A DNA stretch of 64,000 nt from Chloroflexota bacterium (GTDB lineage: Bacteria; Chloroflexota; UBA6077; JACCZL01). The notes below the pieces were generated by a model. That model worked only from the letters and a program-made list of their open reading frames with translations. It was not told the origin of the DNA and made no database searches. Location: contig JADLFM010000165.1 of the NCBI GenBank assembly GCA_020845495.1, positions 171,804-235,803 of the forward strand, read 5' to 3'. Shown here piece after piece: positions 8,247-16,503 of this stretch. Made by a program: the position numbers and the translations under genes. Every line of letters begins with the position of its first letter. Position 1 is the stretch's first letter.

Positions 8247-8984
8247 ATGCACCGTCTGATGGTTGAAGGCGCCGGGGTGATTGGGGCCGCCGGCGTGGTT
8301 GGGGCCGCCGGCGTGGGCGAGGGCGCGGGGAACGGCCGCGCCCGATGGTGGCCCGCCGGGCTGGCGGTGGCCGCTTTGCTCGGGCTGGCACTGGCGTTCG
8401 GCCAGCCGGCCGGGCCAGTGGCTGCGAACGGTACGCCATTTCATATCGTGCTGTCTTATCTGAACGGCGTCTCGAACTGGGGACCGCGCAACGCGACCGG
8501 TACCGCCGAGGTTACCACCAGCGAGGGCGAGGTCCGGCTCACCGCGGCCGGGCTCGAGCCGCTCCCCGACAACGAGGAGTACCGAGTCTGGATCGTCAGC
8601 AGCGCCACCAACGACCTGATGTCGCTCGGGACGTTCGGAGTGGATCAGCGCGGCGTCGGCCGGCTCGACCGAGTGCTGCCGCAGCCGATCCCCGAGAAGC
8701 CCTGGGACACTATGCTGCTGACGGTCGAGGCGAAGGGTAGCAACCCGAGCACGCCGGGCGACCGCCATTCGATTGCCGGCCGCTTCCCGACGACGGCCAG
8801 TGCCCAGCCGAACGTCTTGCCCAACACCGGTGGCAACCCGGGCAGCAGCCAGGTGGCCGGCCCGACGTCCGCGGTGCATGGCTGGTATGGCTTGAGTACT
8901 GGCGGCCTGATCCTGCTGGCGCTGCTCGTCGCCGGTGCGATCGGCTTCGGTCTCGGGCGCGCCAGATGGAGGGGACTGCGATGA
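8247..8984 (+). CDS. RskA-like single-domain membrane protein with LPNTG motif
   Basis: I chose the ATG at 8247 because AGGAGG lies just before it; an open frame reaches back to an ATG at 8058 overlapping fliA. The product has 245 aa: a Gly/Ala-repeat start (1-30), a membrane helix or signal anchor (about 36-52), an extracytoplasmic beta domain whose YRVWIVSS...SLGTFGVDQRGVG stretch resembles the C-terminal domain of anti-sigma-K factor RskA, a Ser/Pro linker, LPNTG at 191-195, a second helix at 219-237 and the basic tail RARWRGLR. LPxTG, helix and basic tail resemble a sortase signal, but the 23-residue gap between LPNTG and the helix is longer than usual. No sortase is nearby. It overlaps flgF by 4 bp. 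Confidence 0.72.
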   Translation: MHRLMVEGAGVIGAAGVVGAAGVGEGAGNGRARWWPAGLAVAALLGLALAFGQPAGPVAANGTPFHIVLSYLNGVSNWGPRNATGTAEVTTSEGEVRLTAAGLEPLPDNEEYRVWIVSSATNDLMSLGTFGVDQRGVGRLDRVLPQPIPEKPWDTMLLTVEAKGSNPSTPGDRHSIAGRFPTTASAQPNVLPNTGGNPGSSQVAGPTSAVHGWYGLSTGGLILLALLVAGAIGFGLGRARWRGLR

Positions 8985-9739
8985 TCCGTGGGCTGTACAC
9001 CGCCGCCTCCGGCATGCTGACCGCGATGCGGCGGATGGAGTTCGTCACCAACAACGTGGCGAACGCCCAGACGACTGGCTACAAGCAGGAGCGGACCGCC
9101 TCGTCCACCTTCGACCTGGCATTGCTCCTTGAACAGGCCAACCTGTCGCCAGCCCAGGCCATCGGCCAGCTTGGGATGGCTGCGCTCAGCGAGGAGCCGC
9201 TCCTCGACTTCACCCAGGGCGCGCTCCAGGAGAGCGGCCGGTCGCTCGATATGGCGCTGGAGGGGCCGGGCTTCTTCACGGTGCAGGGCGTGGACGGCTC
9301 GATCCGCTACACCCGTGACGGCGGTTTCACCCGCGACGCGCTCGGGCGGCTCACCACCAGTGAGGGCGACGTTGTCCTTGGCGAGAACGGCCCGATCGAA
9401 GTGCCGCCCGGCCGGCTGACCGTCGAGGTGGACGGCACGCTTGGCGTCGATGGGCAGCCGATCGACCGCCTCCAGATCGTTGAATTCGGTCTCGACCAGC
9501 CGCTAAGGAAGGTCGGTAACAACCAGTTCGTCCCCCGCACTGACGGCGACGCGCCGCAGGCGTCCGCGGATACGCGGGTGATCCAGAACTTTATCGAGAT
9601 GTCCAACGTCGACATGGGCGGCGCTCAGACGACGATGCTCGAGCTTCAGCGAGCCTACGAGGCGAATCAGCGCCTCATCCAGACCCAGGATGAGCTCGTC
9701 GCACGGGCGGTCAACGACATCGCCCGTCCGGTGAGCTAG
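8981..9739 (+). CDS. flgF: flagellar rod/hook-basal protein, FlgF/FlhO type
   Basis: 252-aa axial protein. The N-terminus has the rod/hook family motif (LYTAASGMLTAMRRMEFVTNNVANAQTTGYK) and the C-terminus ends with the matching coil (SNVDMGGAQTTMLELQRAYEANQRLIQTQDE). The central FlgE/F/G-like domain includes GPGFFTVQG and RYTRDGGFTRDALGRL. I chose the ATG at 8981 (GGAGG 8 bp upstream), not the in-frame ATG at 8966 inside the previous gene. It is paired with a second rod gene downstream, like flhO-flhP of Bacillus. Assignment to FlgF rather than FlgG rests on order and length. Confidence 0.85.
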   Translation: MIRGLYTAASGMLTAMRRMEFVTNNVANAQTTGYKQERTASSTFDLALLLEQANLSPAQAIGQLGMAALSEEPLLDFTQGALQESGRSLDMALEGPGFFTVQGVDGSIRYTRDGGFTRDALGRLTTSEGDVVLGENGPIEVPPGRLTVEVDGTLGVDGQPIDRLQIVEFGLDQPLRKVGNNQFVPRTDGDAPQASADTRVIQNFIEMSNVDMGGAQTTMLELQRAYEANQRLIQTQDELVARAVNDIARPVS

Positions 9740-9767
9740 ACGAGGCGGGAAAGGAGGGATCGAATCG

Positions 9768-10550
9768 ATGTGGTCCTCGCTGCGTATCGCGGCCTCCGGG
9801 ATGATGGCGAACCAGCGCGCCCTCGACGTCGCCGCTGACAACCTGACCAAGATGCAGACCCCCGGTAGCAAGAGCGAGCGCGTCTCGTTCCTCGAGATGG
9901 CGCCGGATCTGCGCTACTTCAACGTCCCGGACGCCGATGGGAATAGCACCCTCCAGCCGCGCGAGGTTGGCAAGGGCGTCGCCACGGGGTCGACGCTCCA
10001 GAACCTTAGCCGGGGCGCGTTTCTGGCGACTGGCAACCCGCTCGACGTCGCAGTAGACGGCGACGCAGTCCTCGAGGTGACACTGCCGAACGGTCAGCCT
10101 GCCTACTCTCGGGGCGGCCCGCTCCAGGTGGATGGGCTCGGCCAGTTGATCACCTCGACGGGTGCGGTGATGTCGCCGGGGATCACGATCCCGCCCGAGG
10201 CAGCTAGCGTTGAGATTCGGCCGGATGGAACCGTTCTGGCCGTCTCACAAGACGGCCTACGGGAGGCCGTCGGTCAGCTTCGGCTGGTCCGGTTCGCCAA
10301 TCCGGAAGGGTTGCTTCACATCGGCCAGAATCTCCTCCAGGCGACCGAGGCGTCCGGCGCACCTATCGATGGGGCCGCGGGCGAGCCGGGCATCGGAACC
10401 ATCGCCGCCGGCATCCTCGAAGCCTCGAACATCGATCCGCGCGAGGAGTACCTCCGAATCGTCCAGGCCCAGCGAGCCTATCAACTCAACGTACGGGCGC
10501 TACGGACGGTCGACGAGATGCTCGCCAGCGCGAACAACCTGCGGAAGTAG
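9768..10550 (+). CDS. flgG: flagellar basal-body rod protein, FlgG/FlhP type
   Basis: 260-aa axial protein with the N-terminal ASGMMANQRALDVAADNLTKMQTPGSK motif, in which the usual NNLANxxTxGYK is changed to DNLTKMQTPGSK, and the C-terminal SNIDPREEYLRIVQAQRAYQLNVRALRTVDEM coil. The central domain is divergent. AAGAAAGGAGG-like sequence precedes the ATG. Together with the preceding gene it should form the distal rod. The altered Gly-Tyr position (GSK for GYK) is odd for this family. Which of the pair is FlgF and which is FlgG cannot be settled by eye. Confidence 0.82.
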   Translation: MWSSLRIAASGMMANQRALDVAADNLTKMQTPGSKSERVSFLEMAPDLRYFNVPDADGNSTLQPREVGKGVATGSTLQNLSRGAFLATGNPLDVAVDGDAVLEVTLPNGQPAYSRGGPLQVDGLGQLITSTGAVMSPGITIPPEAASVEIRPDGTVLAVSQDGLREAVGQLRLVRFANPEGLLHIGQNLLQATEASGAPIDGAAGEPGIGTIAAGILEASNIDPREEYLRIVQAQRAYQLNVRALRTVDEMLASANNLRK

Positions 10551-10600
10551 CGCGAATGAACGGGGCGTACACGATCGTGACTGTCCAATTCGCGCAGCCT

Positions 10601-10608
10601 GCCGATAA
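10601..10608 (+). promoter_or_regulatory. sigma-28 -10 element upstream of flgM
   Basis: The octamer GCCGATAA matches the FliA -10 consensus at every position and ends 47 bp before the flgM start. The -35 region 15 bp further up reads TGTC rather than TAAA, so the site is partial. FliA is encoded 2.5 kb upstream, and flgM genes are commonly FliA-dependent. A second promoter here would let flgM-flgN-flgK-flgL be expressed late. Confidence 0.55.
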
Positions 10609-10655
10609 TCTCCCTGGAGAGACGCTCGTACGATGCACCCGTAAGGGGATGACCG

Positions 10656-10970
10656 ATGGATATTGAACGACTCAGCCAGCGCCAGAACGAGCCGTCCGTT
10701 GGCGAGCAATCTGCCGCCCGGTGGGCCGGGCGCCCCGCCAACCAGCCTCCGAAGGCGGATGCCGAGCGCACTCGCTTCCCATCTGACACGCTCGAGATCT
10801 CGGATCGCTCACGCGAGCTCGCCCGCGCCCGTCAGGCCGTGGACGCCGCGCCGGACGTGCGGACCGAGAAGGTCGAGGCGATCAAGAAGCGGATCGAAGA
10901 CGGCACCTACACCGTTTCGCCGCAGCTGCTCGCCCGCAAGCTGCTCGAGGGGACCGACGGTGGTATCTGA
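10656..10970 (+). CDS. flgM: anti-sigma-28 factor FlgM
   Basis: 104-aa protein. The N-terminal half is polar and unstructured, as expected for a secreted anti-sigma factor. The C-terminal half has the sigma-binding pattern DTLEISDRSRELARARQAV, then VRTEKVEAIKKRIEDGTYTVSPQLLARKLLE, which is the diagnostic FlgM block. It would hold FliA inactive until hook completion allows FlgM export. The gene ends 11 bp inside flgN. Confidence 0.92.
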   Translation: MDIERLSQRQNEPSVGEQSAARWAGRPANQPPKADAERTRFPSDTLEISDRSRELARARQAVDAAPDVRTEKVEAIKKRIEDGTYTVSPQLLARKLLEGTDGGI

Positions 10971-11622
10971 AGCCCGCCTCGCCGAGCTCGAGGCCACGCT
11001 CACTGCCCTGGTCCCCGCGCTGGACCATCTGCTCGACGCTCAGGCCGAGCAGCACCGCGTGCTGGTGATCGGGGACCTGTCCGCGATCGTCGCCGCCAAC
11101 GCGACGATCGAGGCGGCGAGTGCACGGGTCACGAACCTGGAACAGCGCCGTCAAGGCATCCAGGCCGACCTCGAGGCCGAGCTTGGCGTGCGGGGACTGC
11201 GTGCGGCACTCGATGCCGCCGTGCAAGATGCTGCCGACCGGCACCGCCGGCTGGTGCTGCTGGACCAGATCGCGGCCGGCGTGCTGCGCCTGCGTGCCCA
11301 GTCTCGCCAGAACAGCGAGCTACTTGGGTCGGCCATCGATCTAGCTCGTCGTACCCGTGTGACTTTCGAGCGCTTGAGTGGCGTCGACGCAACCTACACC
11401 CAGGTCAAGGCTCGCCTGCTCGCCGCGCGCCGGGCCATGCCGGAGGCGACGCCTGCTATGGCAGCCGGGCCGCATGTGAAGGCACAGACCGCGGCCGCCC
11501 AGGCCGCGGCGCCTGCGCCTGCGGCGCTGCCCGTGGTACTCGACGGGCCGCTCGTCGACCTCCTCTCCGAGCCATCCCTCGCGCGGATAGCCGCGCCGAT
11601 GCATTTGACGGAGTCTCCATGA
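10960..11622 (+). CDS. flgN: FlgN-like export chaperone for FlgK/FlgL
   Basis: 220 aa from a GTG at 10960 with GAGGGG just upstream; an open frame continues further 5' but would overlap all of flgM. The protein is mostly helical, with two coiled-coil stretches (about residues 1-70 and 75-140), like FlgN. Residues 150-220 form an Ala-rich variable tail. Its position between flgM and flgK matches flgN in many genomes. The assignment rests more on context and helical character than on strict motifs. Confidence 0.8.
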   Translation: MVSEARLAELEATLTALVPALDHLLDAQAEQHRVLVIGDLSAIVAANATIEAASARVTNLEQRRQGIQADLEAELGVRGLRAALDAAVQDAADRHRRLVLLDQIAAGVLRLRAQSRQNSELLGSAIDLARRTRVTFERLSGVDATYTQVKARLLAARRAMPEATPAMAAGPHVKAQTAAAQAAAPAPAALPVVLDGPLVDLLSEPSLARIAAPMHLTESP

Positions 11623-13049
11623 TCAGCACGTTCTTCGGCCTGGACATGGCGCTCCGTGCGCTCCAGGCACAGCAGGCTGGCGTCGACGTCACGAACCATA
11701 ACGTCGCGAATGCTAACACTGATGGGTTCAGCCGTCAGCGCGTCGACATCGCCGCGACGACGCCTTACACCGTGCCCGGGATGAACCGGAGCACCGGCCC
11801 AGGGCAGATCGGGACCGGCGCCATCGCCGGCGGCATTCAGCGCGCGCGCGACCTCTTTCTCGACATTCAGTACCGCACCGAGAGCGGCGCTCAGAGCAAC
11901 GCCGCCGCGCGCCAGGATGCGCTCGAGCAGGTGGAGGTCGTCTTCGCCGAACCGAACGGCTCCGGGCTGAGCGATCTCCTCAGCGAGTACAACCGGGTCT
12001 GGAACCAGCTCGCGGGTGATCCGAGCGACCGTCCGGTGCGCGCCACCGTCATCGCGCAGTCCGCGGCGCTGACGGACGGCTTCAACCGGGCCGCGCGCCA
12101 GTTGACAGACATCCGCGCCAACCTGGATACCGAGGTGCAATCCCAGGTTACCGACGCCAACAACCTGACTTCCCAGATCTTCACGCTCAACAAGAAGATC
12201 GCTCAGGTCGAGATGACCGGGCAGCGCGCGAACGACTATCGCGACGAGCGTGATCTGATGCTCGATCGGCTTGCTGGCCTGGCGCAGATCAGCGTCAGCG
12301 AGAACGCCGACGGCTCGGTGAACGTGGCGCTCGGGAGTGGTGGCGGCGCCCAACTGCTCGTCGACGGGCTCGTCGGCAAGACCGATCTGGCAACGGCGCC
12401 AAACGCCGGCAACAGCAATTTCGTGGACGTGACCTTCGGTTCGGGTGGTCCAGCCGCGTTGCTCGGCAACGCCGGCATCCAGGGCAAGCTCGCCGCCCGT
12501 GACACCTACGCCCCCAGCTACCTGAGCCAGTTGAACGCCGCTGCCGCGAACCTGATTACCGCCGTGAATACCCTCCACGCGGCCGGCTACGATCAGCAGG
12601 GAAACACCGGGGTCAACTTCTTCACTGGCACCGACGCCGCGACGATCGGCATCAATCCGGCGATTGCGGCCGATCCGGCTCGGATCGCGGCGGCCGGCGT
12701 GGCCGGCCAGTCCGGCAACAACGACGTCGCGCTTCAGATCACGAAGCTACGCCAGAGCATGAGCCCGCCGCTCCCGCCCGGTACGCCGACCACCGAGAGC
12801 GCCTACAACGCGATGGTGGCCCAGCTTGGCACCGACAACCGAGCGGCGCGCAACGAGCTTGACACCCAGACCACGCTCGTGAACCTGATCCAACACCGCC
12901 GCGAGGCCACCAGCGGCGTCTCGCTCGACGAGGAGACGGTGAACCTGCTGCGCTACCAGCGCGCCTACGAAGCGGCGGCGCGGCTCCTGTCGGCCCAGGA
13001 CGAGATGCTCGACAAGCTTATCAACGGCACCGGCATCGTCGGGCGCTAA
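11619..13049 (+). CDS. flgK: hook-filament junction protein FlgK (HAP1)
   Basis: 476-aa axial protein, start overlapping flgN by 4 bp. The N-terminal FFGLDMALRALQAQQAGVDVTNHNVANANTDGFSRQRV motif and the C-terminal SLDEETVNLLRYQRAYEAAARLLSAQDEMLDKLI coil are diagnostic for FlgK. The middle domain carries repeated Gly/Asn-rich strands. FlgK is the first of the two junction proteins between hook and filament and is exported with FlgN. Confidence 0.95.
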   Translation: MISTFFGLDMALRALQAQQAGVDVTNHNVANANTDGFSRQRVDIAATTPYTVPGMNRSTGPGQIGTGAIAGGIQRARDLFLDIQYRTESGAQSNAAARQDALEQVEVVFAEPNGSGLSDLLSEYNRVWNQLAGDPSDRPVRATVIAQSAALTDGFNRAARQLTDIRANLDTEVQSQVTDANNLTSQIFTLNKKIAQVEMTGQRANDYRDERDLMLDRLAGLAQISVSENADGSVNVALGSGGGAQLLVDGLVGKTDLATAPNAGNSNFVDVTFGSGGPAALLGNAGIQGKLAARDTYAPSYLSQLNAAAANLITAVNTLHAAGYDQQGNTGVNFFTGTDAATIGINPAIAADPARIAAAGVAGQSGNNDVALQITKLRQSMSPPLPPGTPTTESAYNAMVAQLGTDNRAARNELDTQTTLVNLIQHRREATSGVSLDEETVNLLRYQRAYEAAARLLSAQDEMLDKLINGTGIVGR

Positions 13050-13082
13050 CGACGCCAGTGTAGTCGGACGATCGGAGGCCCC

Positions 13083-13970
13083 GTGCGCGTCACGAATCGC
13101 ATGCTCACCGACAATATGATCGCCAACCTGCGGGGCAACCTTCAGCGGCTGGAGGATCTGCACTCGCAGATTACGACTGGGACGCGCCTCTCGCGTCCTT
13201 CGGACGACCCGCCAGCCGTCGCACGGACGCTCACCTATACGGCCGACATCGCGGCCGGCGAGCAGTACCTCGAGACGATCGACGCCTCGCTCTCCTGGCT
13301 TGGCGCGACCGACGATACTGTGGCCTCGGCGACCAGCCTGCTCCAGCGGGCGCGCGAACTGGCGGTTCAGGGGGCGAACGGCACGCTCACGCTCGAGCAG
13401 CAAACCCAGATTGGCACCGAGATCGGCGAGATCCTCAACCAGATGGTCGCCACCGGCAACGCCACCCACCGCGGGCTGCGCCTCTTCTCCGGCCAGACCA
13501 CCGATACCGACCCGTTCGTGGCGGTCGGCACGCCGCCGACGGCTGTCAACTTCGTCGGGGACACCGGCCAACTCGTTCGGGAGTTCGACAAGGGCGTTAC
13601 CATCGCGATCAACACCCGTGGCGATACCACGTTCGGGCCGGCGTTCAACGCGCTGCTCTCGCTGCGAAGCAACCTCAACGCCGGCAACAGCCAGCAGATC
13701 AGCCAGAATGACATCGCCGCTATCGACACCGCGATGGACACGCTGCTAACAGCACGTGCCGGCGTCGGTGCGAAGATGAACCGCCTCGATCTGGCAAAGG
13801 ATCGCCAGACATTGCTCAACACCAACCTGCAAGATCTTCGCTCCAAGACGGCGGACACCGATTACGCCGAGGCGATCAGTAAGTTCTCGATCAAGGAGCT
13901 GGTCTACAAGGCATCGCTCGAAGCCGGAGCGAAGGCGATCCAGCCGAGCCTGCTGGACTACCTCCGATGA
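13083..13970 (+). CDS. flgL: hook-filament junction protein FlgL (HAP3)
   Basis: 295 aa from a GTG start with GGAGG 7 bp upstream. It is a flagellin-family protein: N-terminal MRVTNRMLTDNMIANLRGNLQRLEDLHSQITTGTRLSRPSDDP and C-terminal LQDLRSKTADTDYAEAISKFSIKELVYKASLEAGAK fit FlgL. It joins FlgK to the filament. The C-terminus lacks the last flagellin helix of FliC, and no flagellin gene is in the window. The 4-bp overlap with fliW suggests coupling. Confidence 0.92.
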   Translation: MRVTNRMLTDNMIANLRGNLQRLEDLHSQITTGTRLSRPSDDPPAVARTLTYTADIAAGEQYLETIDASLSWLGATDDTVASATSLLQRARELAVQGANGTLTLEQQTQIGTEIGEILNQMVATGNATHRGLRLFSGQTTDTDPFVAVGTPPTAVNFVGDTGQLVREFDKGVTIAINTRGDTTFGPAFNALLSLRSNLNAGNSQQISQNDIAAIDTAMDTLLTARAGVGAKMNRLDLAKDRQTLLNTNLQDLRSKTADTDYAEAISKFSIKELVYKASLEAGAKAIQPSLLDYLR

Positions 13971-14554
13971 GGCGGGTGACGACGGTGCAGACTACGCCAG
14001 TCGATATGGCTGCCACGATGGAGAAGACGGCGGTGCAGGCTTCGGCGGCGAACGCGACCCAGGTGACGAGCCAGGCGCCGACCACGATGATCCGTACCAC
14101 TCGGTTCGGCGAACTGGAGACGGTCCAGGTCTCAGCGGACGATCTGCTGACCTTCCCCGAAGGGATGCCCGGCTTCGAGCGTCACCATCGCTTCGCGCTT
14201 CTGACCGACGAGCGCCTGCACCCGTTCCGCTGGCTCCAATCACTTCAGGATCCACTCGTCGGCTTCCTCGTCATCGAGCCGGGACTGCTGGCGGCCGATT
14301 ACGAGTTCGATGTGCCGGACCCGGACGTCGAACTGTTGCGGCTCGAGGATCCGAACGAGGCGCGCGTCTTCTCGGTGCTGGTGGTACCGGAGGAGATCAC
14401 GGCGATGACGGCCAACCTTCAGGCGCCAATCGTGATCAATCCAGCGTGCGGCCTGGCCAAGCAAGTCATTCTGACGGACGAGCGGTTCCCACTGCGCTTC
14501 CCGGTCTTTGGCGACGCCGAGGCCCGCTCACCGGGGAGGCGACGGACGTGCTAG
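13967..14554 (+). CDS. fliW: flagellar assembly factor FliW
   Basis: 195 aa; the core of about 145 residues begins near residue 43 (IRTTRFGELETVQVSADDLLTFPEGMPGFERHHRFAL), which is typical FliW, preceded by a Thr/Ala-rich extension of about 40 residues. The ATG at 13967 overlaps flgL by 4 bp. An internal ATG near 14089 would give the normal length and may be the real start. FliW binds CsrA and free flagellin, relieving CsrA repression of flagellin mRNA. It overlaps csrA by 7 bp. Confidence 0.93.
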   Translation: MRRVTTVQTTPVDMAATMEKTAVQASAANATQVTSQAPTTMIRTTRFGELETVQVSADDLLTFPEGMPGFERHHRFALLTDERLHPFRWLQSLQDPLVGFLVIEPGLLAADYEFDVPDPDVELLRLEDPNEARVFSVLVVPEEITAMTANLQAPIVINPACGLAKQVILTDERFPLRFPVFGDAEARSPGRRRTC

Positions 14555-14847
14555 TGCTCAGCCGGCGCCCAGGGCAGAGCATCCTGGTCGGTAAGGACAT
14601 CGAGGTCGTCGTCCTCGGGTCAGATGGGGCTCAGGTGCGAATCGGCATCCGCGCTCCCCGTGACGTGACGGTCCTTCGCCGCGAGTTGTTGAAGCAGATC
14701 GAGGACGAGAACCGCCGCGCGGCAGTCACCAACCTCGGCGCGGCGCTTGGGCAATTGGGTGCACAGGCCCTGCCGGCGCCAGCACGGGGCGTCGAGCCGG
14801 AGCCGAGCGCGGAGGCGTCAGCCCGCCGCAACGGCAGCGCGGCCTGA
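14548..14847 (+). CDS. csrA: carbon storage regulator CsrA, with C-terminal extension
   Basis: 99 aa from a GTG at 14548 preceded by GGGGAGGC. The first 60 residues are canonical: MLVLSRRPGQSILVGKDIEVVVL, then VRIGIRAPRDVTVLRREL with the RNA-binding V/R residues. The last 40 residues are Ala/Pro/Glu-rich and beyond the usual CsrA length. It represses translation of target mRNAs, classically flagellin, and is titrated by FliW encoded just before it. A 13-bp repeat begins over the stop codon. Confidence 0.95.
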   Translation: MLVLSRRPGQSILVGKDIEVVVLGSDGAQVRIGIRAPRDVTVLRRELLKQIEDENRRAAVTNLGAALGQLGAQALPAPARGVEPEPSAEASARRNGSAA

Positions 14848-14901
14848 CTGGGGCGGCCTGACGGGGGCGCCTGACTGGGGCGCCTGACTGGGGCGCCTGA
14901 C
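14842..14901. repeat. 13-bp direct repeat at the csrA 3' end
   Basis: Five copies of a unit beginning GCCTGAC and continuing with a G-rich half start at 14842, 14856, 14869, 14882 and 14895. The first copy contains the csrA stop codon and the last is partial. The copies differ by one or two bases. No function is evident. Confidence 0.75.
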
Positions 14902-15251
14902 CGTGACCGCCGCACCCCCAGGCTCGGGATGCGCCTCCACCCCCTGCCTTGAACGTGGCGGCGCCATGGATATCTCCTCGGTACCGTGCAGCGGCATGGG
15001 AGACGCTCCCGCATGTGGGAGCGAGAGTAGGCGGTAGGATCTCCAGGGGCGTTTCGTGTGGCGGCCCTGGCAGAGGCAGGCCCGGCCCTCTATGAACGCG
15101 CCCGTTCGGCCGATCGCCGGTCACGCCGTGGTCGTCGTCGCTCGACCGAACATCTATGGTGCTACGCCAGAACGGGATGGTGGTGCTTGACGGCCCCCGA
15201 CCTGTAGGAACTACGATCGGGCCTCGAGGTACCTGTCGTGAGGTGAGCACC
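14848..15251. other. intergenic region between csrA and the enolase-superfamily gene
   Basis: 404 bp with the 13-bp repeats at its left end and a 7-bp-stem hairpin at 15004-15023. Open frames here have no recognisable product. The region marks the end of the flagellar block. Confidence 0.6.
15004..15023. terminator. hairpin downstream of the flagellar block
   Basis: A perfect 7-bp stem (CGCTCCC/GGGAGCG) around a 6-base loop, 157 bp after the csrA stop. No T-run follows, so it is only a weak terminator candidate. Confidence 0.35.
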
Positions 15252-16376
15252 ATGAAGATCGCGGAAGTCGAGTCGCTCGTGGTCGGCGGTGGCGCGTTCG
15301 TGCGGATCACCACGGACTCCGGGCTCGTTGGAACGGGCCAGACCGCCTGTTGGGGCTATCCTGCCGCCGTGGCCGAGATCGTCAAGACGTTCCGTGAGTA
15401 CCTGATCGGCCAGGATCCGCTACGGATCGAGCACCACTGGCACTACCTGTACCGACTCGGGCCGTTCCGGGGCTCGGTGCTCTCAGGGGCGGTCTCGGCC
15501 GTCGACATCGCGCTCTGGGATATCAAAGGGCAGCGGTTCCAGGCGCCAATCTGGGAGCTGCTTGGCGGGCGTTGCCGCGACAAGATCCGGCTGCATCTGC
15601 TGATGGGCAGCGGCACCCCCGAGCAGATCCACGCCACTGCGAAGGCTGCCGCCAATGAGGGCTTTAGCGCGATCAAGTGGGATCCGCTGCCGGCTGACTT
15701 CCAGAACCTGTCGCTGGCGGCCTTGATCGGCGGCACCGTCGAGCAGGTTGCGGCGGCTCGCGAGGCGGTCGGCCCGGATGTCGATATCATTCTGGAGCTC
15801 CACCGCAAGCTGACCCCGCTCCAGGCGATTCCGCTCTGCCACGCCCTGGCCGAGTTCCGGCCGCTGCTGATCGAAGATCCGATCCAGATCGACTCGATCC
15901 AGTCGCAGGCCGAGATCGCCACTCGGATCGGCAGCGCCCTCGCCAACGGCGAGCGGATGCACTCGATCTGGGAGTTTCGCGAGCTGCTGGTGGCCGGTGG
16001 CAGCCAGTACGTCCGACCAGATGTCGGGCTGGCCGGCGGCATCACGCATCTGAAGAAGATCGCCGCCGTCGCCGAATCGTTCCATGCCGGGCTGGTCCCG
16101 CATAACTTCCTCGGGCCGCTGTTGACGGCTGCCTCAGTTCACGTGATGACGTCGATTCCGAACTTCACGGTCCAGGAGTATTCGAAGATCGACGAGGAGC
16201 AGGCCGTCGCGTTTCCGGGCACACTGAAGCGGGAGGGCGGGTACCTCCCAGTCCCCGAAGCCCCCGGCCTCGGTGTCCGGCTCGACGAGGCCGCGCTCGC
16301 CGAGATTGGCCGCGACCGACTCGATCCGAAGCGGCTGCCGCTCCGGATCGATGGCTCGGTCGCCTACGCGGTCTGA
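15252..16376 (+). CDS. enolase-superfamily sugar-acid dehydratase-like protein (mandelate racemase family)
   Basis: 374 aa from ATG 15252 with GAGGTGAG upstream. It has the N-terminal capping domain, then the TIM-barrel signature AVSAVDIALWDIKGQ. Metal-ligand and catalytic positions follow family spacing: E182-L-H184 in ELHRKLTP, Glu in LIEDP, Glu in NGERM and His in VPHNFLG. The order resembles D-galactonate/mannonate dehydratases, where the first ligand is Asp; Glu here is atypical. It likely dehydrates an aldonic or uronic acid; the substrate is unknown. A paralogue is at 29268 and an SDR gene follows. Confidence 0.85.
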   Translation: MKIAEVESLVVGGGAFVRITTDSGLVGTGQTACWGYPAAVAEIVKTFREYLIGQDPLRIEHHWHYLYRLGPFRGSVLSGAVSAVDIALWDIKGQRFQAPIWELLGGRCRDKIRLHLLMGSGTPEQIHATAKAAANEGFSAIKWDPLPADFQNLSLAALIGGTVEQVAAAREAVGPDVDIILELHRKLTPLQAIPLCHALAEFRPLLIEDPIQIDSIQSQAEIATRIGSALANGERMHSIWEFRELLVAGGSQYVRPDVGLAGGITHLKKIAAVAESFHAGLVPHNFLGPLLTAASVHVMTSIPNFTVQEYSKIDEEQAVAFPGTLKREGGYLPVPEAPGLGVRLDEAALAEIGRDRLDPKRLPLRIDGSVAYAV

Positions 16377-16503
16377 GCACCATCGGCCCTACGTACCATC
16401 CACCCTGCGTACTGTCGGCTGTGTATACCGTCCGCCCTGCGCCGGCGAGGACCGGTAGCCCGGTTCTCCTCGCGCGCGGACCGCTGGCGAAGAGGCTCAT
16501 ACC

